Origin: Calonectria ilicicola | Taxonomy: Eukaryota; Ascomycota; Sordariomycetes; Hypocreales; Nectriaceae | Assembly (NCBI GenBank): GCA_020809705.1 | Contig: CP085830.1 | Span: 2,852,001-2,916,000 of the forward strand | Direction: 5' to 3' | DNA: 64,000 nucleotides | In this document: positions 1 to 10,602 of the stretch, in pieces | How the letters are laid out: the number at the start of each line of letters is the position of its first letter | Position numbering within the stretch: the first letter of the stretch is position 1 | Notes under the pieces: generated by a model | Database searches by the model: none | The model's input: only the letters and a program-made list of their open reading frames with translations | What the model was told of the DNA's origin: nothing | Translations under genes and position numbers: made by a program

Positions 1-2091
1 AAAACTTCCAAGAAAGGTGCCATGAGTTTTGTTCCTGGCGTTCTCTAACCACGCGACAAACCTCCGATGCCATGCCGTCCACCACCATCGTCGCGAAGCA
101 AAGCCAAACATGAACAGCCAACCGCAACTCATGCCGCAGCCGGTATCCATCGTCCCCCCTCTCTCGGCGACTTTTTTTTTCAACTATGATACCTAGCTGC
201 CAAAAAGAAAGAGGGAAAAAAATGGAGCGATCCCTGTTCCTGCCAAGCCCGCATAACGTCGGTTAGTTGGCGCAGTCTAGTGGAATTGTTGCAACCCCCA
301 TTGAGCCTCTGTCATCTCTCGACAACCTCAAGCTCGAGCACCCTTTGACGCCGAGTGTGGGGAACGGTGGAGCTCAGAGGAATGCTCGACGCGGCAGTCT
401 GGTATGCCGTTGAACCACTGGCGTCGAGACGAGGCACACAAACTCTTGGCCAGTCGCGTAAGTCACGACAGCCTCAAATGATTGCCAATTTCCTTGTCAG
501 ACGCACAACGTCTTCAGGTTGATGATTGCCATAGCCACACTGAGGAGGGAGGGGGGCGCAAAAGCCTCCTCAAGATGTCCCCGGGTGCAAATCATCCCGA
601 TCGGCTCCGACGGAAACCCCATTCTCCCCTAGCCTAGCTCTATTCTGCAACTGCCATTCGCATCCATGTCATGCCATGCAATGCCCTGCCGCGTTTCCTG
701 CGGCCCAGCTCTCGTTACGAATACGTCCAGCGATCCCGAGCTCGCATTCCTTATAGCGAGCACCCTCGCGAGTCGGCGCGCATTCTGGGAGCGTGTCAAT
801 ATATTCCTAGTTGCAGCCAAGACACCGCATGCCCTCATCACCTCCCTTTGCAATAACAGGAAGCTCGTTTCTGAACTTTAGAGTTTACCAGAGACAGATC
901 CGTCCCCATTGCCACATGCTGTGCCTCAGTTGTCCTGCACCTGGCAACACAGGTGTTGATGATAACCTGCATCCGACCCTCCTCTGGTTTCACCGCCGTG
1001 TCGGGCTCCACACTAACCCGGCTGCTTCAACGTCTTGTCGTCGTTTCGGGTGAGCACTGAGGCGGTGCCTGGAGTCTTCTAGCCACATCCGGGATGAGGG
1101 CATGCCGGCCACGATACTGCTTCGCTAATATGGGCTGCACACATTGACGTATTATTCACACTGATCCGGCGCGAAGGATCTTGCCCATCCTATAAATACT
1201 TTTAGGCGAGCTCTGCGCTGGTCTTCAGGGCGAAAGGAGTCAATCAACAATCGCTGCTGAGAACTTGAGTCCTATTTCGCTCACGAGACCACCTTATTTT
1301 GCTCAAGGCTATATTTGGACTTGGGAATTTCATTAGTAAATTGTTTACACAGCCTCATCAAAGTACGTATGTCACTCACTCAGATTCGTCTCACTCACTA
1401 TCCCTCCACTTGATGTTTTGCTCCCTTCGAGTTCTTTCTGTTCTGCATTTGATTTGATTGCATGATTTGATTGCATGTCACATGGAATAGTGTGGCTCAA
1501 TTGATTGAAAAAGAAAACCATCAGAGGATATCTTGCTTTTGAAAACCTGGGTGGCAAGCTTGAATTATATACATTAACCCTGCCTCTGCCTTGGCTTCGC
1601 TTGTCCACCCAGCACAGTTCTCCCTAATCCTTTCCAGATAGGCTATTAGAAAAAAGCCCTACATATAAAGTGAACGACAAAAAAGATGTTCGACTGAAGA
1701 CGTCGCGTGGTGTTTTGAGTCTTCCCTCTGCACTCTATTCTTCTTCTGCAGTCGTTGTGTTCCCATAGCTTTCCCATAAGCTTCCCCTATCCTCAGCTCT
1801 CTATATTCACAGCTTCCCTGACCAAATTAGAAAAAAAAAAAAACTTTCCCAAGATCCCAGTGGTGGCACCACATTCAAACGCCTAACCGAATGCTTCTCG
1901 CCGCTGGGGGAGAGGGAATTTGTAAGAACAAAAAAATAACGAGAAAAGAAACAAGCCCTGTGGCGGTAGTAGTTGATAGTAGTTACGGACGGATGTCTGT
2001 CACCGTCTCTCATCATGCAACAGCAAGATGCAAAATGTACAAAACGCTCAGATATTGAGACAAGGAACACGTAAAAAGAGTCCTAATAGGA
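1..2091. other. Gene-free region at the left edge
   Basis: No open frame here has family resemblance or coding character; the short frames at 629-1053 overlap one another on both strands, as chance frames do. The right part (about 1620-1860) is pyrimidine-rich on the + strand and contains an A run near 1830. The stretch probably holds the 3' flank of the minus-strand membrane-protein gene that ends at 2092. A TATA-like site near 1190 is listed separately. Confidence 0.6.
1188..1198 (+). promoter_or_regulatory. TATA-box-like element with no assigned gene
   Basis: The motif CCTATAAATAC lies in a promoter-like setting. It is followed by a leader-like sequence with a good 5' splice site (GTACGTATG at 1363) and a plausible acceptor (CTAATCCTTTCCAG ending at 1637). 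No long ORF follows on the + strand; the first ATG after the putative acceptor, near 1686, opens a four-codon frame. It could drive a non-coding transcript running toward the convergent gene at 2092, or be a relic promoter. The motif itself is seen; its activity is inferred. Confidence 0.3.
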
Positions 2092-4000
2092 CTATATCCT
2101 CTCCTGGAATCGAGACGGTGAGTTCCAGGAACCATCTTGAGATGACCGCGACCCAGCACAGACAGAATCTCCAAGAGCATCTGAATCCGGACGTGGTCGT
2201 GTCGATGGATCGGGGCGTGGTCGTGGTGCTGGATCGGAGAAAGGATTTTCTTCGGTAACCGGTGTACGTGCCGGACCTGTACGGATTATTGGCACTCCGC
2301 TCACTGGTCTCATTGGTGACCCTAGTGCCAATTTGGTTGACCCTCCGTCGCTCGATGGAAAGAAAGCTTGAGAGCCTCTCCAGTAGTCAGTGTGGCCACT
2401 GGCTACGCTATCGCGGTTAGCTTCGCGAGGGTCCGTGTATCCATCCCCACCATTGTGAAGAACTGAAGGCAGTTTCTTGCCTGACACACGATAGAATCCT
2501 CGTTCAGCGTTTGGTGCTGGCTCAGAAACTTGGGTGCTTCTCTTGCTCGACAATCCTGCCAAGGCAGCAGCAACAGCGAACGGTGCCGAACGCTCTGCCA
2601 TGGCTCCGCCGCTTCCATCTCCATCTCCACCGGTAATTAGACCACGTGAGCGTGTGTCGGGGCCTTCCCCTAGCAAAGCATGACGACCATGTCGCTTCTT
2701 GTGCTTGATCGCAAGGAGAATCAAGAGTGCCAAAAATGCCACACCCGCAATGCTACCCACAACACCGCCGACAATTTGCTTCTGTTGCTTGGACAGAGTG
2801 CTACCTGAGGATCCAGATGATTCAGAAGTCGTCGTTGGGTTGGCAGGCTGGGCTGCGGCTGTCGCTCCACTACCATAGTCACCGCCGCCGCTGCTACCAT
2901 CGTCGACGTACTGAGTAGAGGTCCAAACCTCGGTCGAATAGGTGTAGATGGTTGATGAGAGAGTTGTGGAAGATGGTTCAAGAGTAGACGTGGTGCTGGT
3001 TGATGAAGTAGTCGATAACGTAGTGGATGAGCTGATGGACGAAGAAGTGAAAGATCGAGTTGTGCTAGTGGGCGTTGAAATCATTTCCACTCGCATAGAA
3101 GAATCTACCGTTGACGAAGAGGTAGTTGGTACTGAGGTTGAGTAAGTAGTGTCCGTGAGTGTGGTTTGGCTCGTCACGGATGAGCTCAAATCTAGCAAAC
3201 ATGTTAATTCGTCAAACATCCTGACATTCAATAGGCAATCCATTCATACCAGTTGTGGCCGACGTTGTGGCATTGTGAGTGCCAGGTGTCGAGATGGCAT
3301 CTTGAGAGCCATAGATTGAGTAAGTTGACGCAGCCGGAGTGGCGACGTTTGATGCTGAGTTTTGAGATGGGACCAGGTAGCCATTTGAGTCGGCACTCGA
3401 CGTGACAGCCACGCCCGGAGTGGACGCGTTGACTGAGGTCATGTCTGCAGAGTTCTGCGCATGGTCGGAAGACTCCGGATTAGAAACTGAGACGGTGCTG
3501 CCCGAGGCAGAGTCGACAACGATGGTGTTTGGGGTAGCGTAATGAGTTTGAACAGCGATTGGCGATCCGGTAGAGTCTACAACTTGAACGAGGGATACGG
3601 TCTGAACAACATGAGTGATGTACCCGGAGTCGTCCCGAACTTGGACGATGGGGTTTGATTCGGCCTCGGAATCCTGGGAGCGGTCCTGATTTGAGTGATC
3701 GGCGCGGTCGCTCGAGTCGATATCGCGCTGGGTAATGTCCTGGTCCTTGGTCTGGTCCTGTGGCTCAATGTGTTCGCTGGTGACCTCCTCAACAGAATCG
3801 TAACGATGGACGTGGGCGTGGTGGTTGCCGTGTGTGGAACGAACGTGGGGAGAATGGGAGTCAGAGTGAATGTGGGAACGAGAGTGGGAGGACGTTGATG
3901 AAGACGAAGAGGATGACGAGTTGGAAGACGAAGACACTGGCGGCGGCGGATCGGCATCTGGGGCCATCACTCGCTCAGACCCGCTGGATGAGTAAGTCAT
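2092..4000 (-). CDS. Ser/Thr-rich single-pass membrane protein (Mid2/Wsc-like architecture)
   Basis: Two exons, 4000-3250 and 3191-2092, are joined across a 58-nt intron (donor GTATGA, acceptor GCTAG) and give 616 aa. Residues 1-100 are rich in Ser, His, Asp and Gln, including a His/Ser-rich block near 40-65. Residues about 251-345 are a Ser/Thr-rich stretch that is probably O-glycosylated. A glycine-zipper transmembrane segment lies near 390-412 (starts QIVGGVVGSIAG), followed by a basic KHKKR stop-transfer and a cytosolic tail of about 200 residues rich in Pro, Ser and Arg. This is the layout of fungal cell-wall stress sensors, but there is no WSC cysteine domain and no clear orthologue that I recognise. 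There is no N-terminal signal peptide from the ATG at 4000, so insertion would rely on the internal segment or on an unseen upstream exon. A wall or plasma-membrane role is inferred from architecture only. Confidence 0.7.
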
Positions 4001-5650
4001 GGTTAGTTGTGGGCAGTGGGTCGTGGACCGTGGAAGTGGGCGAAGTGGGCGGTGGCCGCCAAGGGTCGGGCGGAGAGAGCGGTTGGCGTGCCTCCTGGGT
4101 ACCTACAGCGCGGTACGGTAGGGCACCTGATGCGCAACGAGCCCTGACGTCGGCTTCGGCGTGTGCCAGTACAGGATGGACCCGGGGCTTCGTCTAGCTG
4201 TCGTCGTAGGCGTGGCGATGCCGCAGAGCGGGACGGGATGGCACCCTGGCGTTGGTCGGCGCTCGCTGGGGTGTCCCGTTTTGGGGCTGGTGGACTGGAT
4301 TGCGTATGTGCGTCTTCGTTTGCTGCGGGGGCCTCCTAAAAAAAAAACGAATGAAAACTGGGAACCAAAGCGACTGGCGGCGATCGTATTCGCTAGGCGA
4401 CGGGGCGCTCAGCAGGGTCGAAGGATTTTAGTGAGAGTTCTAGGCTTAACGAAGAAGCCAAAGTCAGAGAGTGTGGAATTGATGGCAAATCGTCGTCGTA
4501 GTCGTCGTCGTGGATGGTTGTCGTCAAGCTGGGCAGCAAGACGCAGGCTAAGAGTCGGCAGCGTCAACTACAAAGCCATCGTCATTCCAGGGAGAAGCGT
4601 CCAACGGTTTAACGGTCGTGTAGTGGTATATTGAGTGGTAGTGGCGGTCGCTGGTGTCGCCCCAGGGAGGTGGTTCTTGGCCTGGTGCTATTTTTGCCTC
4701 TTGTTTTCGATTGATTTCGCTTGTGGCTTTCGCCCTCTCGCTTGCTCGTTTTATCCTCCCAAAAAAAAACAAAAACTGATTTCTCCTGGCGACGCCGGCG
4801 CCTTGTTCAGAATATCTCCTCTTCTCCTAGCGAAAAGAATAGTGGTGAATGAGTGGCTGACTCTCGTCTGGCTGTCGGGGAGGTCGGATTCGGGGGCCGG
4901 CAGGGTGCTGCTGGGAGGCGGCGGCGGGCTGTGTAGACTGAGTTTTGTGTGGTCGAGTCGGGGGCTGCGCGCGCACTACTGGGACCGGTCCTTGTCTCCT
5001 TGCATTAATATCAACAACAGCGCCCAACGATCGACGAGGGCATGACGATGAAGCGCAAAAAACGAATGTCGTCAACGAGCGAACGAAGAATGAAGGTGTT
5101 GAGAGAATGAGTGACTGGGGGGGAGTGGCTGAGAAAGAGAAGAATGAGCAAAGTAGACTCAAACCATAAAAGCTAGGAGTGGGAGCCAACTACACTAAAT
5201 GACGAGGCGTCGTGGACTTCGGACCGTAAAAGTGGTACCTACTCTCCGGGCGAGCAATCGCTGCTTGACGATGTAACTCCAATCGCGGTCACGTAAAGGC
5301 GACTCCTAGAAATGGCAATCCCAAATGGGCGACTAAATTGGTATCGACCCCGGAAACACCCAAAGAAAGCACAGAGGCCTACCGTGGACGGACCGGAAGG
5401 GCCCTGCACAGATGGGCGATAATTTCGCTTGATAGGGACGCGGTGGCTCTTGTGACGGCGGAGCAGCCAATCAGGAGCTCTGCTTCCGCGCAACATCACG
5501 ACATAAGGGGGTGGAGGTTGAGAGTGGGAGACGCGGTGGTGGCCCATTTCTGGTGGACAATGGAAGCATTGACAGGGGGGAAGGGGTGAGTGTGGGGCTT
5601 CGCTGGTGAGTCTAGGTCGACATGGGTCCTGATCCATGCCTTGGCGACAG

Positions 5651-5684
5651 GAACTGGAACTGGAACTGAGCTGGAACTGGAACA
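5651..5684. repeat. ACTGGA-type hexamer tandem repeat
   Basis: The unit GGAACT/GAACTG is repeated about five times with one interruption (GAGCTG). It lies in the gene-free region and has no coding role that I can see. Confidence 0.8.
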
Positions 5685-5893
5685 GACGCTGTACCTGACA
5701 GTCAATCACAGCAAGTACGAAAGAGAGACGTACAATTGTACGTGAAGGCGTGCAGCCCCGGCCCTGAACCTGGCCATGGACCTAGACCTGGTCCTGGTCC
5801 CGGCGAGAGCCACAACTGTCCATCTCCATCCAGCGACGCGGTTTGGCCAAGACCTACCCGATTTCACCAACACCATCGAATCCAGGCGCCAGC

Positions 5894-5980
5894 CAGCAAG
5901 CAAGCAAGCAGGGTGTGCTTCCACCCGATGGTCCGGCCACTCTCCACGCGTGTTACAAGGGAGACGGCAAGCAAGCAAGC
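5894..5980. repeat. Two AGCA/CAAG tetranucleotide tracts in close succession
   Basis: Tracts of about four AGCA units at 5894-5910 and about three at 5967-5980 are separated by roughly 56 nt of unique sequence. This is probably slippage DNA. It is worth noting only because the same motif recurs twice within 90 nt. Confidence 0.7.
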
Positions 5981-8900
5981 ATCGCTATTGCTGGCATGGA
6001 CTGGAAACCTGGCTGGAATCCTAATTGAGCAGAATGGGAATGGGAATGGAGAGGGGTAGACAGGCGGGCGCTGCGTGGCCTGGATCGAGGTACATGTGCC
6101 CGTGTGTGATGGTGTCTTGCGAGACCCCATCGAGCTGCCCGAGGTGAGACGGCCATGAATGAATACGAAGTCCTTTGCACCGAACCCTCTGCAGGATGCC
6201 CAACCAGATGCAGCTTCCCCCTCACAGCTGCTCCGAACCAGGCCGGCCTGTCCAGGCCCTACCTGAAGACGTGTTCATACATACACATACATGTACATAC
6301 AAACCTACATAACACAAACCCAGTTGGCAAAAGAAGCTTGCATTTGCATTATCACTCTGCGCTAGCTAGGTAGGTATGCTGCAACACCACTGCACCACCA
6401 CTGCAGACATACACATCGCGTGTTCGTGCCTGCGTCGGCTGGCTTGCGGGTGGGCACACCTGCATTCTGGTAGGGTACAAATCTCTTGGTATGGAGATAG
6501 AGCGGCGGGCTAGCTTAGGCCGTTGGCAGCAAAGCGGTGTTTTTTTTTTCTTTTCTTTTTCTTCCATCCACCTTGCATATCTCTCACTCGTATTCCCACT
6601 CGCCTGCAGCCGTGTCACCGACTACTCTGACCACTCAGATTACACGCTGGAAATCCCCACGCAATCCTCCTCTACCGTCCACAATCTCGTGTGGTTTGAG
6701 CGGCTTCGCTTCTTACCAACAGATTGGGGTTTTCTTTCTCTCCCTTCCCTCGTGTCTGACACGGACGTCCTAGGGACCGTTAATCTGAGGCCGGTGCCAT
6801 AAACTAGAGTTACAGGCAAATAACGGCTCCGGGATCTGCCTCCACGTGCGCTAAAGCCACACAGACTAGCCACTGGTGAGATTCATTATGGCGCCTTACT
6901 CAAGCACAAGAAGCTGCAGGTAATAGCAGTCGTGATAATTGCCGAAGTGAGCCCTCAGCCCAGTCACACGGTTGCGTTGGGTCTAACCAGTACAATGCAT
7001 TCATGCACAGCGGAAGGATAGTGTCCTGCTGCTGTACTACCGTGCCATTTGTTTCCTAGGCTTGTGTTTCCACGGATGATCAACCAAACAGAGCGGGCAA
7101 TGGGCGCGGGCCTATGTACATGGAGCACACACATGCACGAACTAGACCCAATAGCATAGGTACTACAATGTTGAGCTGTTGCATGGATCTAGAACGAACG
7201 GCTCTCCCAAGGACACGACAATTCAACGTGGGTCCCCATCTGCAAGGGACGCGGGCACGCTAACTGGAAGAAAGACCAAGCAAGGGCCTAGATGGACAAC
7301 GCAAAAGTACAGAAGGTAGGGACCCATTCTAGCCAGAGCCAGACAAGAGACTGGCCGAGACAAAGCTCAAACCCACAAACACCCAGTTAAAGACACGCAA
7401 AAGTAGTTAAATTTGCATACGGATAAGCGGCAGATGCGCGACTTACAAGGTGTTGGTAAAGAAAACATCATTTCCCTCACTCGAGGTCACTGAGTCACCC
7501 AATGCAAGCAGACAATGGGATTTGCATGGTTGGGCGAAAAATTAGGGTGACGACGACAGCAGGGAAGAGACCAGCATCGCGGCCCACGTCCACCTCATCC
7601 ACTGCAGGATGAAGTTGCTGGCAAACCAAGCACCACGCAAAGTACCACGCAAAGTACAACATCCTAGCCCAATTCTCGGATAGCAAAAAAAGCTGCAGCT
7701 GTCCAAAAGGGTCGCTAAAGCGATGCGCCGCCGTATTGTCGCTTCCCTTGCCAAAAGCTCCCGTCGGGGAGACGGCGCCTCACGGGCCATTGGCACGGAT
7801 CCAGGCTGGGTTGATTCGGGTCGCCGGGGGTGTCCCAGGTCCGTCAGTGCAAGGCCCGGGAGGTATTTTTGGCAGCTTGGCCCACGGCCGAGTGTTTCGT
7901 TTTGCGGTGCTCTGGGAAATAAGGCCTACTCGACCTGATGTTTCCTGCTCCTGCAACAGCACAGCACGGTTGTAATAAATCGAATCGCGCCTCCCGTGCG
8001 AGTGTTATGAACCACTCTTGTAACGTGCGCAAAACGCTCCTTGTGTTTACCTACGTTTGTGCTTACGTCTGTGTCCATGTCTGACAGTGGGTTGCGTGCG
8101 GGATGGCAAGGCCTCTCTCTCTTTGTCTCCAGTTCCCAGTCTCTGCGAATGAGCTGGAGGGAGTGAGTGAGTGACTTCCCATGGTTCTATTCCCCGATGT
8201 CACCGTTACTGTCAAGGCCCATCCTGGCCAGCAATCACACCAATGCAGGTACAGAAAACTTTGTGGAGAGCCCGTTGGACATATCAACTGCCACATTCCG
8301 GCGTATATGCCCGATTAGGCAACTGGTCCATCAATAGCCATCCAGCGATTCCTATCTGGTCTTGTTAATATGTTTGGCTTTTCGCTGTCGCCTATGTCTG
8401 TGCCCTCCGATCCGTAGATTTGTGCTGCCAATGGTCTGGCATTGGCCAAGCCATATTGGCTCTCCATAGTTTAGCAGTCGCTGTTAATCAATCGGGAAAT
8501 CCCCCTTTCCCTCTTGCTTGGAACAAGGCTCGCCTTGGCTGCGGGCCATAGCACGCACAACGTAGCAAATTGTTCCGTTCCGGCAGCACACACACGCATC
8601 CAAGGACGTACAAAGCAGATCCCAGTCTCCAATTTCCCCGACCCATCGGGTCAGCGTTGTCTCTACGGGAGCCTCTGCATCGGCTGTTTAGGTCGAGCCG
8701 CCGGGGCCCATATCGCGCCATGCTAAGGTAGGGGGGCGCGCCAAGGAGAGCTCTCTTGCCATGCCACCCACTGCAGAACGCCGCAAGGATTGGTGCGTGT
8801 GGCCACGGCGAGGCTACCAAAGTGGGATGGAGAATTTGGGTCGAGGATGGGCAACGACGCGCGGTCCAGTCGGTGTTCTCAAAAAAGAAAGCATTGGCCC

Positions 8901-9050
8901 ATGTCATCAAACAGCATCGAAAAGGGTACCGTTCAATCAACACAGGCCAATGCAAGTCGAGTTGCTTTTTTTGGGTGGCGGTAGTTTGGACGATGACGAT
9001 TGTGGATCATGTGAGTCCGTCCATCTCCAATGATCTACGAAAAGAAAAAG

Positions 9051-9130
9051 GGATGGATGGATGAATGAATGAATCAGGCAAAGGCAAAAAAAGCAAAGGC
9101 AAAAAAAAAAGCAAAAGCAAAAGCAAAAGT
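9051..9130. repeat. GGAT/GAAT microsatellite followed by a GCAAA-rich tract
   Basis: 9051-9074 is a run of GGAT then GAAT units. 9077-9130 consists of imperfect GCAAAA/GGCAAA units with a run of ten A. On the minus strand this becomes a long pyrimidine-rich run. Confidence 0.85.
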
Positions 9131-10602
9131 AGAAGAAAATCCGAAGCCGCCGATCACGAGCTCTACCTAAAGGAAGGTTAGATTTCATGCTTTTGCCCAA
9201 CGGCAGAACTCTAAAAACGGGTTCACGGGATCCCTTTGTTGCCCGTTGCAACATGGGCATTGGGGAGAAGGGCCATGAGATGAGCGCGTGCGAGCGAACA
9301 ACAAGGAGGGTTGCAACAGCAATGGGGCAGGATCGATATCGAAAGATTTATGACGCAAGGATTCTCAAGCGAAGTCTCCCGCCCGGATGAGCGCCTAGGC
9401 GGGACAGGAGGATTGATACATGGTACGTAGCGCGATCGATCGTCGAATCTCTCGCAGGCGCATGGCACCCAGGTTGGCCGGAAATGACGGCTTGCAATTT
9501 GCTGGTCGGATCCTTTAAGCGCATGGGGGCGGGCGTCGTCACTACTGTAAACCCCTACGGAGAAATGCCAGCGGGCCACTAATAGCACTCGTGGCACTCG
9601 GAACTGATGGAAGGGAGGGCACGGATGAGCCAGCGCCCAATTAGAGCAGGCTGCGTGTGGAAGATGCATTGTTTTGGGGGCGGCCATTCCATTAGAGATG
9701 CAAACTATTCAATGGCGACGGAGATTTAATTTTTTGTAAGGCCTGCGCAGCTTTAGGCTACTGGTGATAGACTCTCCGTCCTTGTGCTTAATTGCCGCTA
9801 ACGTGTTGGCGGTTAATTGCGAGCCACACAGTTGGGACCCAGCATTGTACGGGGGAACCTGGCCATGGAAAATGGAAGCCCCTCAGTGGCCAAATGGAAG
9901 GCTGCAAAGAACAGCTGAGCGAGTCGTGATCAATTTATCTCGCAGCCAATGTTTTGGATAGGCGGCCCGAGAGAAGAACCCCTTTTGCCCAACCAGATTT
10001 TGCCGCCCCAAACTGCGACTGCTCATTGGGCTGTTGGTTTGTTGGCACCGTTGAGCCATCCATGATGCAAAGCAAAGTTGTCGCAGTCAGACCGGGCTAG
10101 GAGGCAGCCCAGCATATCGCGGCTACCTATCACAATGGCGGATGCATGCGCGCGCTCTCAACGGTCGGCCCGTCAAGACGCAAGCCTCCATTACTTTTTT
10201 TCCTCCGTCATTTTTGGCCACGACGACCATGGGCTTGGTTGGTTGGTGTATTGCGTATGGTTCAGCTCAACCACAGTCCACGCCTGCATCCGAGATTGTT
10301 GTCAGGTGAGGCAGCGCTGCAGAGTGAATGGGTGTCCCTGTCGGTGGAATTCGCCTGCCAATTACCCCACGTGTGTGCCAAGTCGCTCAACCAGCTCACG
10401 CTACTCCTCACCATCAGCGCGACTATCATCGTCCATCTCCGTAGACAGGGCACCCCGTGAGTGGCCTCCAACAAACCACACCCACGAGGCGGTCTCCTAG
10501 CGTGCATCTCTGTGAATAGAGAGCGAGACAGAGGTCCCTTTTCTTTTTTTGGCTTGCATCGGTCTGCCCGTCTTTGCCTCGGGGTACTAGTAAGCTGTCA
10601 AA

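Larger units (their letters stand above)
4001..10602. other. 6.6 kb gene-free intergenic region
   Basis: This stretch separates two divergent genes (starts at 4000 on - and 10603 on +). I see only short overlapping ORFs, none with domain features. It holds CGT repeats near 4490-4515, an ACTGGA-type repeat at 5651-5684, two AGCA tracts near 5894-5910 and 5967-5980, a tetranucleotide/A-rich tract at 9051-9130, and several homopolymer runs (about 180, 4340, 4760 and 6540). The first kilobase or so upstream of 4000 is pyrimidine-rich on the minus strand in places, as fungal leaders and core promoters often are. It could hold long regulatory sequence, non-coding RNA or a decayed gene; nothing decides this by eye. 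Confidence 0.55.

Noticed and set aside
4827..5189. Minus-strand ORF with a hydrophobic start, considered as a missing signal-peptide exon for the membrane-protein gene
   Set aside because: I could not find a donor and acceptor pair joining it in phase to the exon ending at 3250. The ATG at 4000 has no acceptor directly before it.
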